A DNA stretch of 64,000 nucleotides from Xanthocytophaga flava (GCA_030068525.1 JASJOS010000010.1:186001-250000); one strand, 5' to 3'. Shown: positions 1-8,863, counted from the stretch's first letter. Numbers and translations are program-made. The notes: generated by a model not told the origin, from the letters alone.

Positions 1-661
1 GATGATAATACAGACTAATTCTTGATCCAATAAAAAAGCCTTTCTTTATTCGAAACCATATCTGTGGATCTCCATAAAAAGCAAGCTTCTTTCCTTTTTG
101 ACCTTTGGTGTAATCTATTCCCTGATCTTTGTTTTCTGTCCAGGCAACTATACTTCCTTCAACGAAGATTTTATAATTCGCAAAAAACTTTCCCAAATAG
201 AATGTGAGTTGAGGATCATGGCTGGGCTTGTGAAAGGCATTGTATCGATACAGTAAATTTGCACTTAGCCAGGCTCCTTTCCATTGAAATGGATAGGAAA
301 TTCCTGCTCCAAATGAATTCGTAAGATAGTAACCAAAAGAAGGTGGTGCGATACCAAGTCCTCCTGTATAATTCAGCGAGAAATAGACTTTTGGTTTCCA
401 GAATTTCAAAGTTTGAGAAATTTGAATAAATGTTTGGCCTGTATTATTTTTATCTCCACTCAAAAATGACTGGACTTTCAACAGGAATGAACCTGTAGCA
501 TTGGTATCTACATCTTTAAAATACTGAAAGCTAATCATTGGAAAATTGGCAGTGTTATGTTTGGGATCTACAGAATGTCTGAAATCATAATGCAGTTGTA
601 GATCCTGACTAAACAATAAACCGACTTTAAACAATAGAAAGAGAATGAATGTCTTTTTCAT
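1..661 (-). CDS. DUF5020-like outer membrane protein (3' end outside window)
   Basis: The reading frame is open from an ATG at 661 to the window edge, giving about 220 residues without a stop. It begins with a short signal peptide (MKKTFILFLLFKVGLLFSQ, cleavage after the SQ). The rest alternates aromatic and polar residues, as in an outer membrane beta barrel (for example QYFKDVDTN and WFRIKKGFFIGSRISLYY). The pattern resembles the DUF5020 family, related to Tsx-like nucleoside channels. Family assignment is from recall of the pattern. The C-terminus is not visible and the substrate is unknown. Confidence 0.6.
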   Translation of the reverse strand, partial: MKKTFILFLLFKVGLLFSQDLQLHYDFRHSVDPKHNTANFPMISFQYFKDVDTNATGSFLLKVQSFLSGDKNNTGQTFIQISQTLKFWKPKVYFSLNYTGGLGIAPPSFGYYLTNSFGAGISYPFQWKGAWLSANLLYRYNAFHKPSHDPQLTFYLGKFFANYKIFVEGSIVAWTENKDQGIDYTKGQKGKKLAFYGDPQIWFRIKKGFFIGSRISLYYH

Positions 662-803
662 ACCTTTAGTAAAATCAATTGAGGATGAAGGTTAATTTTT
701 GATCATTCAAAAGTCTCTCAAAACGAAAACAATAATCAGAAATCAGGCGTAAACGTGGCGTAAATGTGAATTACGAATAGTTAATCCCAGTCTTATCACC
801 CTT

Positions 804-2003
804 ATGAGTCCTTCAGAGGAAAAAGCTTTCTGTAAATTATTCGGAGAGGCATATAGTAAATGTTTTGATAAAGAATTGACAGTTCCACTTTCTGAAGCAG
901 ACAGCAAATATTTCTCTTCCGAGATTGAGGAGCAGACAGGATTGATAATTGGTTGGAAAACGCTGAAAAATTATTCCTTCTTTATTTTGAAGGATTCTAC
1001 TGTGAAACAAGAGAACCCTTCGGTCGCTACATTGGATACATTAGCACGTTATGTAGCCGATGCAGTCAAAACCGACGAGAGCAGCCGAAAGCGTAATGAA
1101 CCTCACTTTCCATATTGGTATACTTATCGGGATGGAATTGAGAAAGACATTCCTGTTAAAGATAATCAGGGAATAAGAACATCATCTCCTTTGATTGTTC
1201 ACAGGAATAGCAAAGTGAAATACCTTTGGATAGGTATGATTATAATTGGTATTCTTTTCGCGGGTTATTATATTGTTTACCACTATTCACAATCGGAGCA
1301 TTTTACAGATAATTTTAGCAACACAAGTACAGATTCACTCTTTCAGAAAGGCTGGATGCTGAAAGACCTGGACACAAGTTTCTGGAACAAACGAAATGCA
1401 AAAAGTGGCTACCTTACCCTGTTTACTCTAGAAGGTGATACTTACCCGGATTCTGCAAGGCGAGTGGGCATGAAAAACTTTTTAGTAAAGAAATTAGATG
1501 TAGATTGTTTCTCAACCGAAATACATCTGGGCAACTTTATTCCAGAACAGAACTGGCAACAGGCTGGAATCATTCTTATGGAAGATACTACTTTACTAAG
1601 CAGAAGTGCTCGGCTAACCATTGGTTACAATGGTTTCTTTGGTGGATATTCCAGACCAGGTGAGATATTAATTCAGGCGATCAGTTCCATACATGGAGGA
1701 TTTAGTAAGCCAGAGGAGATTGCTCATGTATCTCTTTTCAGTATTGAGCCTGCTCAGTCTACAATAATTAAAAATAATCTACAACGGTCTGCACTTCGCA
1801 TCGAAAAGAATGGGCACCATTTCCGATTTTTATATGCGACTGGTTCTTCAGATATTTTTGCATTTAAAGAAGTGGTGAGTCGTGATCTGATGATTAACCC
1901 CCGATATGTTGGTATTTGTGCATTAAAAGGTTTTGTAAAAGATTCACAAGCTATGCCTGTTTATGTGGACTTGTTCAGCATTGAACCTATCCTTTGTGAG
2001 TAA
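804..2003 (+). CDS. membrane-anchored protein with C-terminal ConA-like/DUF1349-type domain
   Basis: 399 residues. Residues 1-130 are a soluble, probably cytoplasmic part; residues 45-90 (WKTLKNYSFF ... TLDTLARYV) resemble a helical N-terminal module I associate with several Cytophagales membrane proteins. A single membrane helix lies near 140-158, preceded by basic residues, which predicts N-in/C-out topology. Residues about 170-399 form a beta-rich region with the pattern of concanavalin-A-like/DUF1349 domains (GD.Y....R, NFLV, WQQAGI, GHHFRF). No catalytic residues are evident. It could transmit binding of an extracytoplasmic glycan, but that is inference. It is divergent from the DUF5020 gene. 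Confidence 0.6.
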   Translation: MSPSEEKAFCKLFGEAYSKCFDKELTVPLSEADSKYFSSEIEEQTGLIIGWKTLKNYSFFILKDSTVKQENPSVATLDTLARYVADAVKTDESSRKRNEPHFPYWYTYRDGIEKDIPVKDNQGIRTSSPLIVHRNSKVKYLWIGMIIIGILFAGYYIVYHYSQSEHFTDNFSNTSTDSLFQKGWMLKDLDTSFWNKRNAKSGYLTLFTLEGDTYPDSARRVGMKNFLVKKLDVDCFSTEIHLGNFIPEQNWQQAGIILMEDTTLLSRSARLTIGYNGFFGGYSRPGEILIQAISSIHGGFSKPEEIAHVSLFSIEPAQSTIIKNNLQRSALRIEKNGHHFRFLYATGSSDIFAFKEVVSRDLMINPRYVGICALKGFVKDSQAMPVYVDLFSIEPILCE

Positions 2004-2015
2004 TAATGTACAGGC

Positions 2016-2732
2016 CTATACTATTCTATCCGTTTGATAGAGCAGGAGATAATAAGCTGCTCCTGTCATCATCAAACTGTCAAACCGATCCAAAAATCCA
2101 CCATGGCCAGGAAGAATGTTGCTGTAATCTTTGATATGATTGAGCCGTTTGAAATAAGAGGCTAGCAAGTCACCCGAGAGAGAGAACAGACTAGTCAAAA
2201 TCCCATATAGGATAGCTTTCTGTACAGATACCTGTACCCAGTCTCTTGTTAAAAAGGCTACAAGGATGGTAAACAAAATACCACCTGCTAGTCCTTCAAT
2301 GGTCTTATTGGGACTAATGTGGGAAACTAATTTGTGTTTGCCCAGTAATTGTCCTAGTATCTGACTAAATCCGTCAAATATGGCAATCTGAAAATATATG
2401 TACAACAAAAATGCTACTGGGATAGTATACGAGTATACTATAAAAAGTATACTAATCGCAGTATAAGAAAGCAAGGAAATTACTTTTAAATACAGACTGG
2501 CTTTACAATTCCTTATTACTTCAAAAAGACCAACCCACACAATAAGAATCGCAAGTAAATAAAAGAAATGATAGATAGTAGATACTATGATACTTGTTAC
2601 AATAACGATGTAGGTGATATATTTGAGCCACCTTTGTTTTTGAGTATGTATATCTGCTTTTCTACTGGATATATACATTCCTAGCCCACCCAAGGCCACG
2701 AATGATAGAGTATAAATAATTATAGGATGCAC
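2016..2732 (-). CDS. cdsA: phosphatidate cytidylyltransferase
   Basis: 238 residues, integral membrane protein with about seven hydrophobic helices. It makes CDP-diacylglycerol from phosphatidate and CTP. The C-terminal CDS signature is clear: SGDLLASYFKR followed by KDYSNILPGHGGFLDRFDS, matching the S-x-x-GD ... KR ... KD ... LPGHGG-x-x-DR-x-D pattern. The start is a GTG that overlaps by one base the TAG stop of the upstream CDP-alcohol phosphatidyltransferase (TAGTG), so the two genes are probably translationally coupled. The N-terminus is shorter and less conserved than in E. coli CdsA, as is common in this phylum. Confidence 0.88.
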   Translation of the reverse strand: MHPIIIYTLSFVALGGLGMYISSRKADIHTQKQRWLKYITYIVIVTSIIVSTIYHFFYLLAILIVWVGLFEVIRNCKASLYLKVISLLSYTAISILFIVYSYTIPVAFLLYIYFQIAIFDGFSQILGQLLGKHKLVSHISPNKTIEGLAGGILFTILVAFLTRDWVQVSVQKAILYGILTSLFSLSGDLLASYFKRLNHIKDYSNILPGHGGFLDRFDSLMMTGAAYYLLLYQTDRIV

Positions 2733-3322
2733 TATGGATTTTTGGAATGATTTTTAAGTACCCAATATAGACCTTTTACATTTGTCTTAGGTTCTCGCAA
2801 TAGCGCAATGATGATGATTTCTTCGATACAGGCTATTGTTCCCCAAATCAATGCAAAGTAAAAGACAATAGGTTGGAAGCCAAATAGAAATAAATAGACA
2901 ATAAACCCTCCCTGAAAGTATCCTGTAAGTTTGAACATATAGGTGTGAAGCCCTATGAGTCCCCTGAATTTATAGAAGACATATAAATAAGAGACCAGCC
3001 AGAACACAAAAAACAGAACGAGAATCATGCTGTGTGGCTTAATGTCAGACCATTTAAATACATAAATAGCCAGGAATGCGAGAATGTAAGTCCCCAGGTC
3101 TGCCCACGAGTCAAGCTTTGCTCCGATTTCTGTTTGTAATTTAAATGTTCTGGCTATCCACCCATCTAAAATATCTGTGACTAAGCTAATAGTGATAAAA
3201 ATGGAGAATAAGAATTCTTGTTGGGTTAGAACGAGATGGAATATAAAAGGAAATATGACAATCCTGTATAGTGATAAGATATTGGGTATGGTCCAGAAGG
3301 AATTAGATTTTATATTCAACAT
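2732..3322 (-). CDS. CDP-alcohol phosphatidyltransferase family protein
   Basis: 196 residues with about six membrane helices. The complete family motif is present: D50-x2-D53-G54-x2-A57-R58-x8-G67-x3-D71-x3-D75. These aspartates bind the two metal ions and the CDP-linked donor. The protein transfers a phosphatidyl group from a CDP-lipid to an alcohol; which alcohol cannot be read from the sequence (PgsA-, PssA- or inositol-type are all possible). It is co-directional and overlapping with cdsA, its presumed donor source, and divergent from a lipid-kinase-like gene. Confidence 0.85.
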   Translation of the reverse strand: MLNIKSNSFWTIPNILSLYRIVIFPFIFHLVLTQQEFLFSIFITISLVTDILDGWIARTFKLQTEIGAKLDSWADLGTYILAFLAIYVFKWSDIKPHSMILVLFFVFWLVSYLYVFYKFRGLIGLHTYMFKLTGYFQGGFIVYLFLFGFQPIVFYFALIWGTIACIEEIIIIALLREPKTNVKGLYWVLKNHSKNP

Positions 3323-3408
3323 GATGTTGTGAGTAGAAGGTTTCTCATTAAAATGATAGGTATTATATGAAATAAATACTTAAAGTATATTGGGGAAAGT
3401 ATTAGTCA

Positions 3409-3416
3409 TATCTTTG
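3409..3416 (+). promoter_or_regulatory. candidate -7 promoter box of the 3472 gene
   Basis: TATCTTTG matches the Bacteroidota -7 consensus TAnnTTTG and lies 55 bases before the start codon at 3472. A TTG at 3390-3392 is the only upstream candidate, with a 16-base spacer, shorter than usual. Transcription would begin near 3423. Confidence 0.38.
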
Positions 3417-3471
3417 TTGTGTTTGAAAGGCAACTTGCCTCTCCAATTTCAAAGATGAATCTTTATAATAT

Positions 3472-4149
3472 ATGATGCAAGTATCAGAAATGCAGTTATC
3501 CATTTTGTTTGTTGTCGCATTTCTTTTGTTGATTCTTATTACTGAATGGCTGCATAAAAAACTGCATGTTGATTCTGAGATTTGCCGCAAGTTTTTACAT
3601 GTCTCTGGTGGTTTTCTGACATTGTTGTTTCCACTATTTTTCAAAAGCTACCTATGGGTCTTGTTGTTATGTACTCTTGCATTTACAATTCTTCTTGCAA
3701 CACGTATTCTGGGGAAATTGTCTTCTGTGCATCAGGTAAGGCGGAAGTCAATAGGTAGTGTGATATTTCCAATTCCGATATGTATATGTTTTTGGGTATC
3801 TGAGAACCTTAATAATACACTCTTGTTTCATTTGCCTGTTTTGGTATTGTCAATATCAGATACATTTGCAGAAATAGGGGGTAAAAAGTGGGGACATACT
3901 TCCATGCGTTTTTCAGGCGGAAAAACATTAATAGGCTCTATATTCTTTGCTGCAAGTTGTCTGGTTATTTCGCTGTTTGTTTTTTCTATTGGTTCTTCTT
4001 TAAATATTGCTCAGCAATTATTCTTTTCACTGATTATTACTTTGTGTGCTACACTAACTGAGTCTGTGAGTTTTAAAGGATTGGATAATCTGACTGTACC
4101 TATTGTTGTGTTGCTTGTATTAACCTCATTGGAGAAGAGTATTTTGTAA
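3472..4149 (+). CDS. dolichol/phytol kinase-like CTP-dependent lipid kinase
   Basis: 225 residues with about seven hydrophobic segments. Motifs of the SEC59/VTE5 polyprenol kinase family are visible: EICRKFLHVSGG near residue 37, RRKSIGSVIFP near 87, and SISDTFAEIGGKKWG followed by SGGKTLIGS near 125-150. The family phosphorylates long-chain alcohols (dolichol, phytol) or diacylglycerol using CTP. It lies divergent from the cdsA operon, suggesting a shared role in membrane lipid synthesis or salvage. The substrate is not determinable here. The gene ends at a hairpin shared with the convergent permease gene. Confidence 0.75.
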   Translation: MMQVSEMQLSILFVVAFLLLILITEWLHKKLHVDSEICRKFLHVSGGFLTLLFPLFFKSYLWVLLLCTLAFTILLATRILGKLSSVHQVRRKSIGSVIFPIPICICFWVSENLNNTLLFHLPVLVLSISDTFAEIGGKKWGHTSMRFSGGKTLIGSIFFAASCLVISLFVFSIGSSLNIAQQLFFSLIITLCATLTESVSFKGLDNLTVPIVVLLVLTSLEKSIL

Positions 4150-4157
4150 AGAAAGAC

Positions 4158-4186
4158 CATGGTAAACTCTTCTTTGAGTTTACCAT
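4158..4186. terminator. bidirectional hairpin between convergent genes
   Basis: CATGGTAAACTC, a 5-base loop, and GAGTTTACCATG form a 12-bp perfect stem between the stop codons of the lipid kinase gene (4149) and the convergent permease gene (4200). No long T-run follows, so it may act as a weak terminator or 3'-end stabiliser. Confidence 0.55.
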
Positions 4187-4199
4187 GCATAGATGTAAC

Positions 4200-6584
4200 C
4201 TATTCTGTACGTAAAGATTTGGTGGGATTGGCAATAGCAGCTTTTATCGCCTGATAGCTTACAGTGGCTAATGTAATGATAAGGGCTCCCAGCCCTGCAA
4301 CAGCAAAAATCCACCACGATATTTCGATTCGATAGGCATAACTTTGTAACCAACCTTGAAGAAAATACCACGCAATAGGAGTTGCAATAACAAAAGATGT
4401 CAGAACCAATACCACAAATTCTTTAGAGAGCAACTGCCACAAATTAAATATAGAAGCTCCCAATACTTTGCGAATGCCTATTTCCTTACGGCGTTGCTCG
4501 GCTGTAAATGAAGCCAGGCCAAAGATACCCAGACACGAAATAAAGATAGCCAGTGTAGCAAAAAATGTGGCCAGTTTTCCAAGTCTCTCCTCACTACTAA
4601 ACTTTGTGGCATATTCTGCATCTGCGAACTTATATTCAAAGGGTACTTGTGGAATATGCTTTGTAAATACTGTTTGAATTTGTTTGAGTGATTGACTGGC
4701 TGAATGTGCAGGATTAAGTTTTAGAATAAGCCAGCTTGCATCAAGCTTGTTCATCAGATAGATTGTCGGTTTTACCGGACGATAAGGAGACTGCATTAAC
4801 ATATCTTTGATAACACCAAGGACATGTAGTTTTACATCGCCACCCCAATCAACTTCCATTCCTACGGGATCTTTGACACCCATAAATTTTACCGCAGCCT
4901 CATTAATAACAATCCCTGTAGAATCGGTTAAGAACTCTTTTGAAAAATCTCTGCCTTGTGTAAAATTCCAGCCAACCGTTTTGCCAAATTCTGGTGATAC
5001 CCAAATTGTCGCAAAGTCTGTCTGGAGATCAGGATGCTTCCCTTTCCAGCTAAAACCTCCATTATTAGACCATACACTGGTAAGTGGGCTGGACGATTCT
5101 GCCATTTCCAGAATAGCTCCTGATTTTTTAAGATCTCGTTGAAGTACACTAAACTTCCCTTGAAAATCAGGTGTACTCATCGTCACCATCACTAACCCAT
5201 CCCGGTTGTATCCAATAGGACGGTCTTTGGAGTACTGTATCTGGCGATACACTATGATAGTTCCAATAATGAGGCTAACAGATACTGTGAATTGGACAAC
5301 TACCAATATTTTACGAGGCAATGATGCTTTTCCGCCAGCCCGAAACGTCCCTTTTAATACACTTACAGGGTCAAAAGAGGAAAGATACAATGCCGGATAG
5401 CTGCCTGCTATCAATCCTGTTAATACACTAAAGCCAATACCAAATAGCCAGAACAACGGATTTGTCCATAAAATAGAAATCTTTTTGTCACTAATCTCAT
5501 TGAACAGAGGCAGAGAAAGTTGAACAAGTACCAATGCCAGAAAAAATGAGAACCCTGTTATGAATAGTGATTCACCTAAAAACTGTCCTATGAGTTGTCT
5601 GCGCTCAGAACCAATAGATTTCCGAATTCCTACTTCTTTCGCACGTTTTTCACTGCGGGCCGTAGAGAGATTCATGAAATTGATACAGGCCAGCAGCAAT
5701 ACAAATATGCCAATGACACCAAACATCCACACAATTTGTATGCGACCACCTGCATTTAGACCATCTTTCCAATCTGAACGTAAGTGCCAGTCTTTCATTG
5801 GGTACAGAAAAATTTCAGGCTTAAATGGAACTTCGTCTGGATCTGCCTGAGCTTTTACTTTCTTTATTTTTTCAGATACTGCTTGAATATCTGCTGAAGG
5901 TGCCAGTTGTACAAAAAGTTGAAATGAGTTATTTCCCCATCGATCTGCTGCTCTTTGTACCCATTCTTGAGAACGAACAAAAAGATCCCAGGGAGCAATA
6001 AATTCAAGGTCTCTAAAGGTTGTATTATAAGGTAAGTCCTTGTAAATTCCTGCTACTTTTACGAAGTCTTTATTGTCTATTTTAATAGTTTTTCCAAGTG
6101 GAGCAGTATCACCAAATAATGCTTTTGCTGTTGATTGTGAGAGTAATATAGAGGAAGGGTCCTGAAGTCCATTGCGTTTACCTTGTATCATTTGCAGAGA
6201 TAACATCTCCGTGATGGATGGCTGCATATAATTCCCACTTTTGGATATTTTCTGATCTTTATAAGCAAGGATATGACCTCCTGTCCAGGTTGCCATGGAT
6301 AGATGCGTAAAGTAATTGTTGTAAGAGTTTCTCAGAGCCATCTCCAAAGGTCTGGGTATAGCATTTTGTGTCCCTTTGTTTCCATTTAGAGTTTGATGCT
6401 GCATTACCTGGGCAATACGATCATAATTGGAATGATATTGGTCAAAAGTAAATTCATCATACATCCAAAGTCCGATGAGTATAGCTACGGCCATTCCAAC
6501 TGCTAACCCAATAATATTGATGAAAGAGAAAATCTGGTTTCTCTTTATATTTCGGAGAACAATTATGAGATAGTTATGAAGCAT
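4200..6584 (-). CDS. FtsX/MacB-type ABC transporter permease
   Basis: 794 residues with the layout of orphan Bacteroidota MacB-like permeases. A membrane helix lies near residues 18-40, followed by a periplasmic MacB_PCD domain (about 45-240), an FtsX block of membrane helices (about 285-445) with the cytoplasmic ARSEKRAKEVGIRKSIGS motif, a second periplasmic domain (about 455-660), and a final FtsX block with EQRRKEIGIRKVLGAS near 700. The repeated RxKEIGIRK-like coupling helices contact the ATPase. No ATPase gene is adjacent, so the partner is encoded elsewhere. Substrate unknown; peptide, drug or lipoprotein export are typical of the family. Confidence 0.88.
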   Translation of the reverse strand: MLHNYLIIVLRNIKRNQIFSFINIIGLAVGMAVAILIGLWMYDEFTFDQYHSNYDRIAQVMQHQTLNGNKGTQNAIPRPLEMALRNSYNNYFTHLSMATWTGGHILAYKDQKISKSGNYMQPSITEMLSLQMIQGKRNGLQDPSSILLSQSTAKALFGDTAPLGKTIKIDNKDFVKVAGIYKDLPYNTTFRDLEFIAPWDLFVRSQEWVQRAADRWGNNSFQLFVQLAPSADIQAVSEKIKKVKAQADPDEVPFKPEIFLYPMKDWHLRSDWKDGLNAGGRIQIVWMFGVIGIFVLLLACINFMNLSTARSEKRAKEVGIRKSIGSERRQLIGQFLGESLFITGFSFFLALVLVQLSLPLFNEISDKKISILWTNPLFWLFGIGFSVLTGLIAGSYPALYLSSFDPVSVLKGTFRAGGKASLPRKILVVVQFTVSVSLIIGTIIVYRQIQYSKDRPIGYNRDGLVMVTMSTPDFQGKFSVLQRDLKKSGAILEMAESSSPLTSVWSNNGGFSWKGKHPDLQTDFATIWVSPEFGKTVGWNFTQGRDFSKEFLTDSTGIVINEAAVKFMGVKDPVGMEVDWGGDVKLHVLGVIKDMLMQSPYRPVKPTIYLMNKLDASWLILKLNPAHSASQSLKQIQTVFTKHIPQVPFEYKFADAEYATKFSSEERLGKLATFFATLAIFISCLGIFGLASFTAEQRRKEIGIRKVLGASIFNLWQLLSKEFVVLVLTSFVIATPIAWYFLQGWLQSYAYRIEISWWIFAVAGLGALIITLATVSYQAIKAAIANPTKSLRTE

Positions 6585-6689
6585 GAATTACAGGATTTAA
6601 GATGTAGGGAATAAATACGTAAATCCAATTGGATGCCAAAACGTATAATTAGGCTGAAATGATGATTTTTCTCTATAAACAACTACTGA

Positions 6690-6732
6690 CAATGTTCATT
6701 ATCGGTCATGATGTGTTCACTGACGGACATTG
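6690..6732. repeat. nested inverted repeat upstream of permease / PhyH genes
   Basis: CAATGT (6690-6695) is mirrored by ACATTG (6727-6732). Inside it TCGGTCA (6702-6708) is mirrored with one mismatch by TGACGGA (6721-6727), and TGTTCA is directly repeated (6693, 6714). It lies in the divergent region between the permease start (6584) and the dioxygenase start (6769). It could be an operator; no specific regulator can be named. Confidence 0.35.
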
Positions 6733-6768
6733 CCCTAGGTAATTTTTGAATGAGATAAAATGTAAACT

Positions 6769-7545
6769 ATGCTAACAGACAATCAGATTCATGATTTTAT
6801 ACAGTATGGCTTTGTTCGTATTGAGAATGCTTTCTCCTCAGAACTAGCTACACAATGTAGAACTATCTTATGGAAAGATACAGGTTGCGATCCACATGAT
6901 ACTTCTACCTGGACACAACCTGTTGTTCGATTGGGAGAATACAGTCAGGAGCCATTTAGGCAAGCTGCCAATACTCCAGTATTACATGCTGCCTATAATC
7001 AATTAGTCGGAGAGCAAAGATGGCTACCTCGGCAGAGTTTAGGCTCCTTTCCAGTTCGGTTTCCTCATATCCAAGATCCTGGTGATACAGGCTGGCATGT
7101 AGACGCTAGTTTTCCAGGAGCGGATGTAAATGATTTTTTTGCGTGGAGAGTAAATGTTTTTTCCAAAGGAAGAGCTTTATTGATGTTATTTCTCTTCTCA
7201 GATGTAACAGAGGCCGATGCCCCAACCCGTATTCTGGCAGGTTCTCATCTGGATGTTGCAAAGGTATTGAAGCCGAAAGGGGAGGAGGGATTGTCATTTA
7301 TGGAATTGGCACAACAAGTTGGACCTGCGTTGGACAGACCGCTCCATCTGGCAACCGGAACCGCCGGAACTGTATATTTATGTCATCCATTTCTGGTACA
7401 TGCTTCTCAAGCACATCATGGTACAAATCCAAAGTTTATGGCTCAGCCACCTTTGTTTCCATCAAAGCCTTTCCAGTTAGATCGTGAGGATGGAACTTAT
7501 TCACCCATAGAACAAGCGATACGATTAGGCATAAGCGAAAAATAA
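6769..7545 (+). CDS. phytanoyl-CoA dioxygenase (PhyH) family protein
   Basis: 258 residues, cytoplasmic Fe(II)/2-oxoglutarate-dependent oxygenase fold. The metal-binding HxD is in GWHVDASFPG (near residue 110). The distal His is likely in LCHPFLVHASQAHHG near 205-215, with R and S residues for the co-substrate following. The N-terminal DFIQYGFVRIENAFS is the usual PhyH opening. The substrate is unknown; family members hydroxylate lipids, ectoine precursors or small metabolites. It stands alone, ending at a strong terminator hairpin. Confidence 0.8.
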   Translation: MLTDNQIHDFIQYGFVRIENAFSSELATQCRTILWKDTGCDPHDTSTWTQPVVRLGEYSQEPFRQAANTPVLHAAYNQLVGEQRWLPRQSLGSFPVRFPHIQDPGDTGWHVDASFPGADVNDFFAWRVNVFSKGRALLMLFLFSDVTEADAPTRILAGSHLDVAKVLKPKGEEGLSFMELAQQVGPALDRPLHLATGTAGTVYLCHPFLVHASQAHHGTNPKFMAQPPLFPSKPFQLDREDGTYSPIEQAIRLGISEK

Positions 7546-7546
7546 A

Positions 7547-7586
7547 AAAACTGCTTTCATAGAATTACTATCATGAAAGCAGTTTT
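7547..7586. terminator. bidirectional terminator
   Basis: AAAACTGCTTTCAT, a 12-base loop and ATGAAAGCAGTTTT form a 14-bp perfect stem flanked by A-rich and T-rich sequence. It separates the PhyH gene (ends 7545) from the convergent DUF6496-like gene (ends 7605). Confidence 0.85.
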
Positions 7587-7604
7587 ACCTATGCGTTACG
7601 TAAC

Positions 7605-7793
7605 TTAAGATTTCTTTTCTTTCTTCTTTGGAACTTTTCCACCTTCTTTTCTTGCTTCAGAAAGACCTATGGCAATGGCTTGTTTTCTATCAGTCACTTT
7701 TTTGTCGCTTCTGCCCGATTTGAGAGTACCCTCTTTCATCTCATGCATTGCTTCATGTACTTTCTCCTGAGCTTTTTCTCCGTACTTTTTCAT
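7605..7793 (-). CDS. small basic DUF6496-like protein
   Basis: 62 residues from the ATG at 7793 (MKKYGEKAQEKVHEAMHE). An in-frame upstream ATG would add eight unconvincing residues. The protein is highly charged, with a helical N-terminus, a GRSDKKVTDRKQAIAIGLSEAR core and a lysine-rich tail (KVPKKKEKKS). The core is typical of the DUF6496 family of small proteins found in many soil and freshwater bacteria; function unknown. The basic tail suggests nucleic-acid association, but this is inference. Confidence 0.7.
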   Translation of the reverse strand: MKKYGEKAQEKVHEAMHEMKEGTLKSGRSDKKVTDRKQAIAIGLSEARKEGGKVPKKKEKKS

Positions 7794-7984
7794 AATCGTA
7801 TTATTTATATAAAACATAAATTATCAAGGCTAACAGATAAAAAACAATGCCAAAAGATACTGTCCACTAATGAGACATCATACGGTTCTTTAACCGCTTG
7901 TACTAAAAGGATAGGGAGCGTGTCAGAGAATGATATATTTACTGATAGCGATTACAACTTATTATTGAAAGCCCTCCCATTCAA

Positions 7985-8791
7985 ATGAACTATCGAAAAA
8001 CAGGACAGTTTTATGGTGACACAAACCAAAAGCTTTCAATGGAAGGTATTACACTCACAGATACTGTATATACTCTGCCCAAAGTAGACTGGCATTATCA
8101 TGAGAATGCTTACTTTACATTTATTCTACAAGGAGGTTTAATTGAAGGTAACAAGAAGGAAGTATATACCTGTACCAGTGGCAGCCTGCTATTTCACCAT
8201 TGGCAAGACCCTCACTATAATTGCAAACCAGAGTTATTTACAAGAGGATTTCATATTGAACTGAATAAACATTTTTCAGATAATATTTTCTCAGGACTTA
8301 CCATTCCAGAAGGTAGTCTGCATATTGATAATCCAGAGATAAAGCTTTTATTCTACCAGCTATTCAAAGAGATCAAGATTATTGATAGCAATACTCCTTT
8401 AGTTATTCAAACATTGTTGTTACAGGTTTTTGCTGAGATGCAACAGAACCAGAAAGCAGCAACAGAACAGCGGCCTGTATGGGTGAATCGGATAAAAGAA
8501 CTATTGTACTACAATGGACTTGAGAATCAAAGTCTTCAAGAGCTTGCCAACGCATTGCAGATACATCCTGTTCATCTATCTCGCCAGTTTCCAAAATATT
8601 TTGGATGTACCTTAGGAAACTACATGCGAAAAATAAAAGTAGAGAAAGCTTTGCAGTTGTTTTCTGATAAAACTTTATCTCTAACTGATATAGCGATGGA
8701 TTGTGGATTTGCCGATCAGAGTCATTTTTTACGTTGTTTCAAAGAATTCAATGGTATGACACCTTCTCAATACCGAACACTGCTAAGTTGA
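7985..8791 (+). CDS. AraC family transcriptional regulator
   Basis: 268 residues. Residues about 20-100 form a cupin-like sensing domain (DWHYHENAYFTFILQGG ... GSLLFHHWQDPHYN). Residues about 165-268 hold the two AraC helix-turn-helix units: LQELANALQIHPVHLSRQF and LTDIAMDCGFADQSHFLRCFKEF, ending in the usual GMTPSQYR. It lies 72 bases upstream of a secreted serine hydrolase gene in the same direction, a plausible target. The effector is unknown. Confidence 0.88.
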   Translation: MNYRKTGQFYGDTNQKLSMEGITLTDTVYTLPKVDWHYHENAYFTFILQGGLIEGNKKEVYTCTSGSLLFHHWQDPHYNCKPELFTRGFHIELNKHFSDNIFSGLTIPEGSLHIDNPEIKLLFYQLFKEIKIIDSNTPLVIQTLLLQVFAEMQQNQKAATEQRPVWVNRIKELLYYNGLENQSLQELANALQIHPVHLSRQFPKYFGCTLGNYMRKIKVEKALQLFSDKTLSLTDIAMDCGFADQSHFLRCFKEFNGMTPSQYRTLLS

Positions 8792-8833
8792 TGCTATGTT
8801 AATTTCATTCTATTTTTTTAGTGAAGGCACATT

Positions 8834-8841
8834 TAGCTTTG
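8834..8841 (+). promoter_or_regulatory. candidate -7 promoter box of the serine hydrolase gene
   Basis: TAGCTTTG fits TAnnTTTG. Transcription would begin near 8848, which favours the ATG at 8864 over the one at 8855. No TTG is seen at the expected -33 distance, which is compatible with activation by the neighbouring AraC regulator. Confidence 0.42.
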
Positions 8842-8863
8842 TGTCTTTCTAACTATGAATCCT

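Noticed and set aside
3402-3644. Minus-strand 80-codon frame over the start of the lipid kinase gene
   Set aside because: It overlaps a clearly conserved membrane protein on the plus strand and has no family features.
4180-5850. Several plus- and minus-strand frames within the permease gene
   Set aside because: They are shadow frames; the 794-residue permease has full domain structure.
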